Counted from the stretch's first letter, positions 21,965 to 35,934 are shown. The stretch is DNA of 64,000 bases from Fragum whitleyi (GCA_948146395.1 OX411544.1:36600457-36664456), one strand, 5' to 3'. Program-made: numbers and translations. The notes: generated from the sequence alone by a model not told the origin.

Positions 21965-22505
21965 TGCCAAAAAGATTTCCAAAGACGATTGGAAAGAATT
22001 AACAAAATGTGATTTTCTTCATGCGTATTAACCGAAGTACCACCAGGAGCCGAATTACCTAAAAAATGACCCAAAATTACTACACTTACGTCCGAGCTAC
22101 TTTTCGAGTTACGGAAAAGTCCGAGCGATGTTCCGAATGGGGCTCAGACTTGAAAGTCGACACCTTGTCCAACGTTTTTCTTTGAAAGTAGTTCTTGAAA
22201 TTTCCTCATGGTTAGATGGATTTCCTGGCTCAAAAATGAATAAACTAGCATGAACAAAGTCAATAATTGAATTCATCAGAATTGATGCAATTATAATTAA
22301 TAATGATCGATAATTTCGGAAAACCGCTTTGCTACTCCCTTTCTCAAAGGTCATGATTCTAATTCTTTTTCTAATTTTTAAGACACGAAAAGCCACACTT
22401 CTTACATTCAAACATGAATCACCCCGTAAAAGCTCTAACAAATCCCGGGGTTCCATTCGAATTATCGCATTTCCATTAGAAAGAGATTGGCTTTCATTTG
22501 AGGCT

Positions 22506-22592
22506 ACGCTACATATCGACGGATCAGTGCGAAACAGTTGTAACTGCCTATAAACATAAATGCAGTTACAAGTGTTTCGGCTGAGCTATCGA
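22506..22592. repeat. Hairpin, partner of 24815-24893
   Basis: The arm core AACAGTTGTAACTGCCTATA faces ATGCAGTTACAAGTGTTT. The outer arms CGGATCAGTGCGA and GGCTGAGCTATCGAT pair only imperfectly. This is a decayed version of the better hairpin at 24815. Confidence 0.65.
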
Positions 22593-22989
22593 TATCTGTA
22601 CAGATGGTGAGAAAATGGCCACAAATAAAATATTAACATTTAATTGGGGAAATGTGCATTTATAAAACTTCAGTTCTTTGGTAGAAATTTTAATGATCTC
22701 GATTTTGTGTGTAGAAGCCTTTAAAAGACTTCAAGATTTTGTACAATCACATCTGAACTGGTCAATTTTAACCTCCGAAAAGGGGTTTGGTGTTTTATCA
22801 ACTAGAGCAGGGGGCTCTATTAGATTATTTTAAGTCGTTAAACAATTACTTTTGATTCTCTTTGTTCTACCTGTTGTAATTATTGTCGAAGTAATCTTTT
22901 AACCTCCAGAGCATAAGTGTTTAAATAAGAACATGATCTCTTTATTATTGGCCTTTGACGAGTTCATTGTTATAGAAATGAAATTTCTG

Positions 22990-23057
<68 letters not shown>

Positions 23058-24814
23058 TCAGCAAAAAAAGAAAGTATCCACTTTTCTTTTTTCAATATCC
23101 TTTATATTTTTAAGATTAAATAATCAATTCCGGTACCATTGTGTTTGCAGCGCTTCGTTTTCTCATGCAAACATGATTTTTCATTCAAGCAACATGTCAT
23201 TTTTGGTGTTTTTCAATAAATGTCAAAATCTTTGTTTTCTGCGTCGACGTACGTCACGTGTTCGATCGTGAGTTTCTTATCAAATGAATTTAACCTCTAA
23301 AGCTCTGTGATTAAGAAAATCAAACAATAGTTGTGTTCTGTACAACACAGTTTTGTTACGACACAAAGAAAAACATGACCACATAGGTAATCAAAAACCG
23401 CCAAACGTTGAGTATATTCTACGGACGTTAGTTGAAAGAGAAGAACAATAAAGACGTGTGCTGGCCATTTCCAATAGAGAAGTATTGTCTTTCGCCCTCT
23501 TCAACTCAATAGGGCCACTGGGAAGACGTCACGCCAGATTTTCTCATTCACGTTGACGCGATTGCCTCTACGCTTCCTAACCGATATTCCAAAGCGGAAG
23601 TGAAATAAATGTCTGAACCTTTAAAAACGTCAAACTTTGAAATTAAGTCAATTGCTATTTAATTCTTGACGGATGTAAGGCGAGCAAATTTCCTTGATAT
23701 TCATACTAGCCTCTCCAATGAGCAAGATGAGACGTTAACGTAACGTGGCAATGAAAATGTTGTTTTGTTTTCAGCAAAAATGAAATAGAGTGTGGGATTT
23801 GTTTTCTTGACAAGGAACGTGCAGACAGAATTTAATTAATTTGAGCTTTGAATATGCGCAAGATGTTTTATGAATGTTTGTGTTCATTTAACGTAAATTT
23901 TATATGAATTAGTAGGAGAATTCAAGTTGTCTTATTAATCCAGAATACCTAACGCAATAATATTGCATTTCGCAAGCTTAAGGCTGTCAGAAAATCATTT
24001 GAATATTTAATTGAGAGTCTGCGATTTTTGAAAACGACCCCCTGGCTACGTTAGCGCCTACGATTCGGCAGCGGCTTCTTCAAATCACATAAAACAGTTC
24101 AAATTTATTTCCATATGATTAGGGCGTAATTTGCAATAAGTTTCATAGAATTCCTGTGTGTACTTTTAAAGAAATCCGAAGTTTAATTGGGTGAATACTT
24201 TTTATTTTTGCTCAATATATATATATATATATGGTGTTTATTTTGTAGTATACATCAATAAAACATTGAAAACAAGGTTCATAGCTATAAAAAAAAATTG
24301 TGGATAAAAGAGTCCTCATAAGCCTCATTAATATCAAAAGAAAGACATATGCTCCATTTTACTTGCCGCTTTCGACCTAGTTATAAAAGGAAAGACTGGT
24401 GCAAATCACCAAGAGTCCTTTTTTTCGTATTTCTAGTGGGGTCAAAAACCATTTCTATAGCAGGTTTCCCAACAATCCTACTGAAAACCGCGAAGTTAAA
24501 TGAGACACATAAAACATGCATCAACTTAAAAAACAAACAGTGGACCAGGAAGAGCGTGATAACGCACTTTTGATAAGGGAAAAACGTGCAGATTTATTGG
24601 GCAGTGTGTATACATAGGGCTTTGGGCTTGAATGGTTTTATTACAGACATAAATTAAAGAAAAGGTTCCTTCAGGATCATACGTGAAAAATAATTCAATT
24701 AGGTTGCGTACATTGCGTGCATTCTGATTTGCTGAAAAGTTGTTTTTTATTCCTCAATGAAAGCAATTATGAGTACGCAGCTATCTCTTCCGCACAAAGT
24801 AGTCCCATTACAAA
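22593..24814. other. No gene recognised; contains (AT)n
   Basis: The only clear features are the AT microsatellite at 22994-23056 and a shorter one at 24215-24232. A small reading frame across the first is an artefact of the repeat. Confidence 0.45.
22994..23056. repeat. (TA)n microsatellite
   Basis: An uninterrupted TA run of about 60 bp. Confidence 0.95.
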
Positions 24815-24893
24815 TCGATGGCTCAGCGCGTAACAGTTGTAACTGCCTATATGTTTATAGGCAGTTACAACCGTTACGCGCTGAGCCATCGAA
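24815..24893. repeat. Nearly perfect 75-80 bp hairpin
   Basis: CGATGGCTCAGCGCGTAACA, GTTGTAACTGCCTATA, a loop of about 8 nt, then TATAGGCAGTTACAAC, CGTTACGCGCTGAGCCATCG. Arms are about 35 bp with one or two mismatches. Length and shape would suit a precursor-miRNA-like transcript or a miniature foldback transposon. The related copy at 22506 favours the transposon reading. Confidence 0.75.
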
Positions 24894-25786
24894 ATATGCT
24901 TCTTTAATAAGAAATCTGAACAGTTTTGCCTCGATATATTGTTTGTATAGAAATAGAATTGTAAGATATGAAAAAAGTATAAATTGTTTTCATGGAGCTA
25001 CAAACCTTAAATCACTCATGTATGAATACGCTTCGCATATTCATACAGTGTGATAAGGTTTTTAAGTTTCATGCCTCAATGAAATCAAGAAATACTTTCT
25101 TTATCTGTAAAATGAATATGCAAAAATTGCGGAATTCCACTTGCAGTTTATTAACTTTATGTCCCTACCCGACCCCCCTGCACGGATATATCTAGGGGTG
25201 TACTGGTTTTGCCATGTTTTTTTTTTTTTTTTTTTTTTGGGGGGGGGGGGGGGGGGGTCAGTTTGTCTACTTCTCCGATAATGCATATTTCATATTTTTA
25301 TCGCCAATGACAAGAGCTTTTTGTTTGTACCAGCATCAAGGTCATTTTCGATATAAAGTGAGTAGAAAATTAAATCTACATTCAATTTCGTTTCGGATAT
25401 TAGCGCTAGTTTTCTTTTCCCCTTTTTTTTACTTTGCTAATTTTATCAAAGTGAATGTACTCTTTCTGAAAAAGTCGAAGATGCGCGGGTGTTTGTGTGT
25501 GTTTCACTACCTGATGGACTTTAAAACAAAATAGAACGAAATTTTGTAGGTTGCATAAGGCTGTACATTTTGAATAAATGTTGATAAGCGATTTCTTATC
25601 TTGTTTCAATATCACGCAATGTTACCATGCTTTGATTAGCAACTATCGACTGACGCTTGAACTTTCAGAGATATGCTTCAACCAAATTCTTTATCTTTTT
25701 ACAGTTGTGGTTACCCCAAAAATCTCACCTAGAAAAAAGAACGAAAAGAAAGTTTGTTTAATCAACCTACAAAGGAAAGATTTAAT
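24894..25786. other. No gene recognised
   Basis: AT-rich, with the T22-G19 tract near the middle. ORFs crossing it are homopolymer artefacts. Confidence 0.4.
25217..25257. repeat. T22-G19 homopolymer junction
   Basis: Third and longest T-run-to-G-run tract in the window. Confidence 0.9.
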
Positions 25787-26210
25787 GTTAATAACATCGC
25801 GAAATTGACTCTAATTTCGTTCAAAACGATTCTCAATCACTCACTCAGCGCCCCATCCATTCACATCAAACACTCATTCAAACCATTCAAAATTCTCAAA
25901 ATCACGTGAAACGAAATTTCAAAACAAAAAAGGCAAGAAAGAAAATCTACGGTTTCATCGACTTGGTTGAATTCTATAATCGTTTGATTGGTTCGCTATG
26001 ACATAGAAAGCTAATGTACTTTTATGCGTGTTTAATAAAAGGGAGGTACTTAATATCGCTAATTGTGTTCATCAATAACAATAGCAATATTGAATTCAAC
26101 CCCCCCCCCCCCTTAAATTGCATCCAAACTCAATAACTGCACTCTTCCTATTTCATGCCGAAATCGTTCTAATCTCATGTAGCTTGTCAATTTCACCATG
26201 GTCTAAACTG
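25787..26210 (+). mobile_element. CAGTTAA-family element
   Basis: Starts TGTTAATAACATCGCGAAAT and ends TTGTCAATTTCACCATGGTCTAAACTG. Middle has GGGAGGTACTTAATATCGCT and its inverse, in which the CCTCCC motif has become a C13 run (26100-26112). Confidence 0.75.
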
Positions 26211-26723
26211 TAATCAAAGTATGTTATACTGATTCTATCGACTGAAATCCAATTAATATAGCATCTTCGATAAAGATGGAGGTTTGAGCCCTTGAACTTC
26301 TTTTGGTACTCAAATGGGGATTTTTAAAATGTGTGTGTGTGTGATGGAATCATAATCAAGAAAGTCGTCTAAAATGTTTCTTTTGCGTAAATGTATGGAA
26401 TCTGTAAGATATATGCCTCACCTTGTTGGGTTTGGTGGAGTTTCTTAACCTTAAATGCAACGAACCTTTTATGAGGCCATGCCAGGGCAATAATCAGGGA
26501 TTATAGCACACTAAAAATGAAAAAAATTGTTATGTATTCGTTTATCGATATTTGTGAGACATAAACATTGTCAAAAGGAAAATTTCGAGGAAATAAGACA
26601 CATAACGAAAAGCATTCTGAACTGCAAACCTCAGTCCGATAATCTGCTACTCTGCTTACTTCACGGATATACTGTATTGGTGCGAATGCGAAAAATATCC
26701 GTTGCAACATACCGGATATCAAA

Positions 26724-26744
26724 AAAAAAAAAAAAAAAAAAAAA
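26724..26744. repeat. Poly(A) run
   Basis: An A run of about 24 nt preceded by a unique sequence. It could be a retroposon tail, but no head was recognised. Confidence 0.6.
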
Positions 26745-26835
26745 GAAAATCGCTGTACACATTGTGTAAGAGCATTGTTCACAGTTTAAAAATGCAATAA
26801 ATCTGGATTTGAAATGCAAAAACATCGTTATTTTA

Positions 26836-27990
26836 AACAAGAGGGACAGAATGGCCTTAAATCGCTCACCCTAATTTCATTGGTTCAGTGGGTGTGGTTA
26901 AGGAGGAGATGTTAATGAATTCAAAATGAAAAGTCGCGCCCAATCCCATATTCAAGGGTCAAAGAACTTTTAGAAGAGATCACCAAGGGAACACATTGTC
27001 AGAGGCTTAGAAGTGGTTTGGAAGATGTCAGTTGAAGATTTCATAGTGAAAAATGCCATACCCTGCCAAGCCCATATTTATGGGTCAATTCGCGCACGAT
27101 TTTGGAAGAGGGTTGCACAAGAAACATAATAAAACTTTAAATTGAAAATCAGCCAAGTGGCTAAGGATGAGTTGTTATTCAAAGATTCCACAGTGAAAAG
27201 TACAACGACCTACCACGTCCAAATTGGAACTTCGCGAACAGTTTTGTTAGCCCATGGAACATTCTGACAAATTTAATTGAAAACGGCCGATTGATTTAGG
27301 AGATGTCGCACAAAAAGATGTCACAGTGGCAAAAATGCTAAGCCCTGCTTCTCCCTTATTTATCCACCAATTTATTTATTCAAATTTTGTTTTATTTTTC
27401 TATTTATTATTATCATTAATATATTTTTTTGAAAGGGTCACCACGGGAACATTCTGGCAAAGTTTCATGAAAATCAATCATGTGGTTTAGGAAATGTTGT
27501 TCAAATATTTTATGGTAAAAAGTTTAACGCCAATATTTATCGTCCAATCAAAATTTCGCTAATATTTTTGAAGAGTGTCACCAAAGGAACATTCTGGAAA
27601 AGTTTCATCGAACTCGACAAGGAAGTTTAGAAGAAATGTATTTCAAAGGTCTCATAGTGAAAAAATGCCACGCCCTGTCACGCCGTTATTGGTTGGCCAA
27701 TTAAAATTTACGAAAATTTTTGAGAAATGCTCACCTAGGGAACGGTCTAAAAAGTTTTATTGAAATCTGCGCGGAGGTTGAAGAGGAGGTGGCGATCAAA
27801 GATTTCCCAGTGAAAAAAAGCCACGCCCTGCCACGCCCATATTTATCTGCCAATCAGAATATCGCTAACAATTAAGGAGTAGGGTCCCCCAGGGAACATA
27901 CTGAGAAAATTCCATTGAAATTGGCTCACAGGTTCAGGAGGGGTAAACGTTTTAAGAAAGGTCACAACAAACGACGGTCGATGGGCTGCA
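26836..27990 (+). repeat. Diverged tandem array, unit about 150 bp
   Basis: Starts AACAAGAGGGACAGAATGGC. Recurrent landmarks are GTGAAAAA..GCCACGCCC (near 27048, 27191, 27324, 27511, 27655, 27810), followed by CATATTTAT..CCAAT, AATTTTG.A..GGTCACCA and GGAACATTCTG. Spacing of the first landmark is 123-187 bp, so about seven units. A second, shorter array of the same family is at 61290-61900. No conserved frame across units, so non-coding. The head resembles a dispersed repeat common in bivalves (by recollection, not search). Confidence 0.7.
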
Positions 27991-28234
27991 GATGATCCTT
28001 AGAGCTCCCATTGAGTTCATTGTAAAATGTTATTTTGAGCATAAACTTTATGTTCTCTAGGATAATAAAATTTCGTAACTCGAAATTGAAAAATCTTTTT
28101 TTATACCGGATTTCGCAGATTTTTGCAAAATCAACAAGTGCAAAATATCATTTATTGGCTAATATATCAACAAATTGAAAGATCAATAAATGCATACAGA
28201 TTTTGACAGAAAAAGTGTACGCCAAATCAATAAG

Positions 28235-28515
28235 TATTGCTTTGTGCTACATTTAAAGGCGAAAAAGAATTTGAATCTCATTTAGACTTATGCAAAAACA
28301 AGAACTGTCAAAGAGCACGTGCCATTTTCAGATCTCAATCATTTGACTTTGCGGCTTATTATGCGAGATAGGATCATACAAGACCTATTCAAACCGTTGG
28401 CCCTACTGTGAGGAAATCGAAGACCTTTATTATTTTCTCTTATTGTATGACTGTTCTTAATAAAAAAAGATCTTCTTAAAAAATAATTAAAATGTTTTAA
28501 TAAATCCTAACATGT
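28235..28515 (-). repeat. Dispersed repeat, inverted relative of 45180-45450
   Basis: Read on the minus strand this matches the 45 kb copy: AGAAAATAATAAAGGTCTTC, then ACAGTAGGGCCAAC, ATAAGCCGCAAAGTCAAATGAT and CTAAATGAGATTCAAATTCT. Both are non-coding. Confidence 0.7.
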
Positions 28516-28550
28516 ATAAGTTTGTAACAAATTTGAGAAGTTGTATTAAA

Positions 28551-28742
28551 GGGCCAACTTATTTCTCACCCCGGGCGGGTACTGTTGCCCGCAATATCAG
28601 AGTATCTCTCAGAAAGCGGGCTACCAGCTCTAGACTGGTCCACATATCGACTATCAGAATAGCCTAGAACAGGCTATTCTGATATTCGACAGTGAAACCA
28701 GTCTACACCCGACCCGAAAGCGGGCGAGAAATAAGTTGGCCC
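28551..28742. mobile_element. 192 bp TIR element with inner hairpin
   Basis: Ends GGGCCAACTTATTTCTC and, at the right, GAGAAATAAGTTGGCCC are exact 17 bp inverted repeats, followed by C-rich inverted motifs (CACCCCGGGCGGGT / CCCGAAAGCGGGCG). The centre holds CTATCAGAATAGCCTAGAACAGG...CTATTCTGATA. AAA flanks both ends (possible target duplication). No ORF; MITE. Confidence 0.85.
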
Positions 28743-28872
28743 AAAGATAAATAAGGAACACTGCAATAAGTTTAAACTATTCTTTTGAGAAACGATACAA
28801 ATGCGTATATTGCAGTGAGTGAAATAACAAAACTGTTTTATGATATCCCTAAATTTAGTAAAATTAATAATC
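28743..28872 (-). repeat. Further part of the 45 kb-type dispersed repeat
   Basis: On the minus strand, TTTCACTCACTGCA.TATACG and CTCAAAAGAATAGTTTAAACTT match 45090-45150. The 192 bp TIR element therefore appears inserted within an older repeat copy. Confidence 0.5.
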
Positions 28873-31115
28873 CAATAGAGGTATTTCACATAAGTCTGCG
28901 CATGCGCGAAAATCGCTCGACTCCGCCCCTTTTACAAACGAGGGGGCATGTCATTTTAGTCCAGTAAAAATTTATAGTGAAAAAGCATATTTCAAACCAC
29001 AAAATACTCGTCGTAATACAGGTTATCAAAGTTATTTTTGAACATACAATAAAATTAGTTTTAATGCTTAAATTCTGCATGCCTTTTTTGTCATTTTTTT
29101 ATTTTTTGCTTTTGATTAACTTATCTTAATCTAACTCTATCTAGCGTGCCTGACCTGTGAAGAAGTATTTTGATTTCTTGTTCGCAATAATATACTGATT
29201 TTTTTAAAATTTGGTAATTAAAGTTTCTCTATGAACTATTTTTATTCATAAATTATTCCCTTTTTTATTAAGATCTTGTCATTTATTTCGCTTTTCATTA
29301 AAATCACAATATAACTAAAAAAAAAACAAAAAAACAAAAAAAAAAAAAAAAACGAAGTCTACTCAATTATTTGTTTATATAGTATTATATAAATGTCCTT
29401 GTATAAAACATTTATACAATCACATCGTAATCAACACACTGAGACAAGGAAATGTATAAATGCAAAAAGAAGAAGGATTAAGAAAAAAGGAAACATATAA
29501 ATCGTTGAACGCTTATTTCAAACAAATACACCACCTCGTTGAATAAAATGTTCGTGATATTGCGATTTTGAAACTGCGTGACAAAATAAGAAACACATTG
29601 ACGATCTTTCACTTTGTGAAGCATGATTTCGGAAATGTAGGCCCGTGTGAATTTTTGACCTTGCAATAAAACTTTCTTTGTGTAAAATGTTATTTATTCA
29701 CAACAGCGTTTTTTTGTTTTGTTTTTTTGCACATGAAATGTTCATACTAAGGAAAAATAAAATGATAATGATAATAAATTCATATAGATAAATAAGTCTT
29801 ATTTTGTAAATAACACAGAAAGACCAGACTTAGTTAAAGTTACATGCATGTTATTCATGGAGTAGGGGCCATATATCTGATACTCATTTAGAATCATTAA
29901 AATATTTTAGGATAAGTCCCTTGTAGCACTGTTGTTTTTCATATTGCTTGATAAAACTTAAGTGTTAAATAACCATGTAGGGTTGCGTGTATGTATGGTT
30001 TTTGAAAGGGTTTTTCAATATACCATAGACCCCAGATCAAAGAGCGGTCAAACACTAAAGCAGAAGTTTTAAGTTACAACACGTGCGCTAAATAAACACT
30101 GTACTGGTGTCAAGTAAGCGTCAAACGTGACATATGGTATTACGTAATCGTATTTAACTTCTATCACATCTTCATGATGAAGATATATCCATAAAGGGGT
30201 GTTCTAATATTGCGTTCAATAATTCATGAATTTGGAAAATTAAATGGATTCGTAAGAGGTAAGTGTTAAAAAAAGCTGCACGAAAAGAAAGATATTCAAG
30301 TGAAACCCAGAACTACAAAATCATTAATTTTGAAACAGTAAAGTGCGCAATTTCAATGTATTTAAAAGCCCTTCCAAATATAAGCATGTGTTCAAATTTG
30401 AATAATTACCAAAAAGAAATAGCGACTCGTAAATAGCGACGATGGAATTATTTCCCCCTTTTTTAAATTGTCTCTATCTCTCGAAATGTTTTCGTCTTTT
30501 ATTTTTCACTAGAGTAAAACATTATATCAATGTTGAACTAGCATTCTGTCGTATGTCGTTTTTGATGTCTGGTTTTATTTTTATTGTTATTTATTATATT
30601 TCATTTATTTTTTTGTAATTTTTTAGTTAATTATTTACGATCGATTTGTGTCAAACAATAATGCAATTACTATTATGGAAATAATGAAAATGAATAGTAA
30701 AAATGAAAGAATTCCAAATAAACTCATCAAATCAAAGTGATTTCTCAAAACAGTAGATTTTAAGTGAAGAATATCTGTTTCGACCAAAAAATATGAATTC
30801 ATCAAGTTGAAAACTCTGACGAGATATCTCAGTGATTTATTCACCCAACTAAAATCAAACGCCGCTTTTTTCAGTATTTCAAATAAAAAAAATCCCAAAG
30901 TCGGTCGAAATAGTTTCTAATGACATTTAAGTTTTGTTTTGAGTGATAAAAGTTTGATAATCTATTTCATTAATAGTTGAAATTGACTGATTCATCCGGA
31001 TAAATTTCAATGAAATAGAGAGTGGAGAAAAGAAGGATGCCCCCTCGTTTGCATTGTTATGTCCCTTTGACTGAAGAGTACGCAAGGGAGATAATTACGT
31101 GAAATACCTCTATTA
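28873..31115. mobile_element. Possible 2.2 kb element with diverged inverted ends
   Basis: The left end AATAGAGGTATTTCACATAA with ACAAACGAGGGGGCAT about 61 nt further in is mirrored at 31035-31115, with the same motif order and a spacing of about 63 nt. The sequence between the motifs is not conserved. Interior AT-rich, with an A-rich run at 29318-29352. The interior 87-codon minus ORF (30635-30898) ends in a hydrophobic stretch but shows no transposase feature. It may instead be two copies of one repeat in opposite orientation. Confidence 0.4.
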
Positions 31116-31169
31116 TGCAAGCAACTTTCGAGAAATTTACATTGATAAGTAAGTATACATGTATGTTGT

Positions 31170-31756
31170 AACACTGAAACGAACTTCTAAACGGCCACTT
31201 AGTTTTTGCTGAAAAGGTAGTGTTTTCTTTGGTATCTGAAATGGTAAATTGTCGAAATGTATTACAAAAAATAATAAGGGAGAATGTTTAATTAACACTG
31301 ATCTGAAAAAATGTGAGGAAAGCAGCGACTTTGACGGGAAGTCAAGGGTACCCCTGATTTCAAAATAAATATTGGTGGGTGGGGTAATTTTAACATTTTA
31401 AACTTGTGTGAGAAACAAAAGGCCCACAATGTTATTTTCTTCAGTGATTTGATATCTGACACACAAAAGTCATCGAAGTTTGTCCTTTTTAGGATTAATT
31501 TCCGAGTATTTCTTAGGCCGAAAATTTGGAATTCTTCGAAAATTTGCAACTTTTGTGACTTTTGTGAATGAGGGTTCTTGTGTTTGTATGTTTGCTTAAG
31601 GCACCAAAGAAAAAAATTCGAATCCATTTTTCTTGTAGAATATGCTGATTTGAACAGTCTTTCATATGAAAAAAATAGATATTTCATTAAATGACTACAA
31701 ATGTGTTAGAATGCGGCAAATGCAAGGTGGCCGTTTAGAAGTTCGTTTCAGTGTAC
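31170..31756. mobile_element. 587 bp TIR element
   Basis: The left end ACACTGAAACGAACTTCTAA followed by ACGGCCACTT is exactly mirrored at the right (AAGGTGGCCGTTTAGAAGTT, CGTTTCAGTGT), about 30 bp, near a TA on each side. An open 131-codon minus-strand frame (31292-31687) lies inside. It shows no recognisable domain and is Lys/Phe-rich as expected of AT-rich chance ORFs. Confidence 0.75.
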
Positions 31757-33550
<1,794 letters not shown>

Positions 33551-33971
33551 ACAACTATAAACATCGTGAAATTGACCTTCAATTCAATTAAACGATTTAA
33601 AAAATCGCTCAGTCAGCGCTCTATTCATTTATTACAATCACTCACTCAAAACACTTTAAAACGTCCCGAAATCGATAAAACAATTGGTAATCGTTCGAAG
33701 CGTTCAAAATTACATAGCAATTTATCGAATCATTTCATGGTGTTTTTGGATGGTGTGGTTTGCAAAATCTCCAATTGGTGTGAAGACAAACAAGATGAAA
33801 AGTACGTCTTTTTTTCAAAGAGAGCTATAAAATGTCGCTTAATTCGTCGAATTTAAACGAAATAAGGACAATTGTATTATCAAAACTTGCTTCACACTCT
33901 CATTTTATTACGTTGCAAAATCACCCCAAAACCATTCAATTCGAAAACACAACGATGATGTTAATAAACTG
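33551..33971 (+). mobile_element. CAGTTAA-family element, diverged
   Basis: Starts AACTATAAACATCGTGAAAT and keeps the family order (TCGCTCAGTCAGCGCTC, ATTACAATCACTCACTC), ending ..AACGATGATGTTAATAAACTG. The central hairpin is decayed. Confidence 0.6.
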
Positions 33972-34346
33972 CATCTGTTTCGACACAATGTAAACTCGGT
34001 GTAAAAAACAGTTTTTCATATTCAAAAAGTTCTTAGTTGCTAAGAAATCGCGGCAACATAACTGCAATAATGTTGAAAATTGCATTAGACCGCATACTTA
34101 AAAAACAAAAAAATAAATTTCTTGACCTAGAGTCAGGTTGTTGTCTGACAATAAGGATTAAAAATGTGCGTCACCAAGGCCCGGTTGTATATGGGATAAC
34201 CATTGGATAGGTTTTTACCGTTAAGTTAGTTTCGCAAATTAGGATTGTTGTTTCAATTGTTCTAATTGCAAGATCAAACCCGTTTGGCTGAAATTAACTT
34301 CCGGTCTATAGTTAATAGATGTTTATCTTGTGCAGAAATGTGGCTG

Positions 34347-34465
34347 CCCTGCGTTCAGGATCACTAAACGGTGCAAACTGTTTTCCAATTATACCCCGCT
34401 TTGCACGCAAGCGCACGTGCAAAGCGGAGTATTATTCGAAAACTGTTTGCATGATTAGAGTACCA
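34347..34465. mobile_element. CCCTGCGTTCAGG hairpin element (unit A copy)
   Basis: CCCTGCGTTCAGGATCACTA, CCCGCTTTGCACG.. GCACGTGCAAAGCGG, then GAAAACTGTTTGCA. The left arm and core hairpin are intact; the right end is lost. The counterpart in unit B (39645-39735) is further decayed. Confidence 0.65.
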
Positions 34466-34910
34466 ACGGTGGCGGGCTGTATTGTTGTACAGAGCGCAAT
34501 CTCAAGCTTGTCGAGCTGATAGTGGGTGGCAGTGGTAAGAATCCATAACCTCATACCTTCATTCTCTTGAGCGCATGTTGTGATGTAGTATCAAAACAAT
34601 TGTCCTTATTTGAAATATTCATCTCAGCTTAATAGCTCATCTTAAAAATGGGGGCATGCAACGCTAGAGTTCAACGGCCTGAGGATGGCTAGCAGTGTTA
34701 AGAAAATAAAGAAGTCCCCATGTGAAATGATCATCTCATCTAAATAGGTCATGTTCAGAAGAAAACGTTATAAACAATGATATCTTAATCTTGAAACTAT
34801 ATGTGCTATCTTCATACGTGTAATATTTGAATTGAAAAAAATGTACATGTCTCTGTAATTAAATAATTTAAACATTGACGCATTTAAACAAAATGATCAG
34901 TTAAAAATAT

Positions 34911-35284
34911 ACTAAAATTGAAACTCATTCCGATCAAAACCAAGTGCATGTATTTTCAAACACAAAGCGTTCCATTCATCTATTTAAAACACTCATCCAG
35001 GAAGCGCAACAAAACTACTCAAGTCGACCTCCAAAAATCTATGATATCTCTGTCTTGTTTGAAATTTTGGGAGCGTCTGATTTGCTAATGAAAATATAGA
35101 AGTCTACTTATAGAACGTTTATGTATTTTTAAGGGAGGTAAAAGATATCGTTCATTGTGTTTATCATTAATTGCATCATCACCTTACAACCCTTTGAATT
35201 AATTCAAAACATCCAATCCAATCAATGTTATTCCATATTTATTCCATAATTATTCACATTGTCAATTTCACGATGGCTATACTA
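34911..35284 (+). mobile_element. CAGTTAA-family element (unit A, first)
   Basis: Worn ends. The right end reads ATTGTCAATTTCACGATGGCTATACT. GGGAGGTAAAAGATATCG in the middle. Counterpart at 40225-40597. Confidence 0.65.
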
Positions 35285-35494
35285 AAAATTAAATGTAAAG
35301 CTTTCAGATTTTTTTGCTTTTCGGATTTGTAAGGGTTTTATTTTACTATCATTTATATCTATTGTATATCATAATGATATCAGGCTATTATGTACCTACA
35401 TGTATACACCGATATGAATGAACTTATAATATCTACAGCTTAATATAAGTTATAAGTACGGTGTTTTGGTGACCCATTAACGAAATGCAAATGT

Positions 35495-35934
35495 ACACTT
35501 AGTTACATCGTGAAATTTAATTCACCTCAATCAAAACCATTCTAAATCGCTCACTCAGCGCTCCATTCTTTCATTCCAATCACTCATTCAAACCATTCAA
35601 AAACGATCAAACCCATTGGAAAATATAAAATCAACAACGTCACCCAAAATAAATTTGGATAGAGAAAAAATAGCGATTTCACTGGCATAATTCAATTTTT
35701 GTTAACGTCTCATAGGTTCTTGAAGAAATAGGAAGCTTTGTATATAACTTTTATTGCATTTTTTATTAAGGGAGGTTATCAATATCGATGATTTTGTTCA
35801 TCTTGAACAAAATTTACGATATAGGATTACCTCCTATTAATTTCACTCAAAACTCGCTCCACAGACTCATTCAATTTCATTCCTTAATCATTCCAAAATC
35901 ATTCACCTTGTCAACTTCACGATGTTGTTAACTG
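35495..35934 (+). mobile_element. CAGTTAA-family element (unit A, second)
   Basis: TTAGTTACATCGTGAAATTT to TTCACGATGTTGTTAACTG. The central hairpin GGGAGGTTATCAATATCGAT / ATCGTAAATTTTGTTC is legible. Counterpart at 40809-41247. Confidence 0.8.

Noticed and set aside
30635..30898. Minus-strand ORF with C-terminal TM-like segment
   Set aside because: The hydrophobic stretch comes from AT-rich codons. No start context, no neighbours and no family resemblance.
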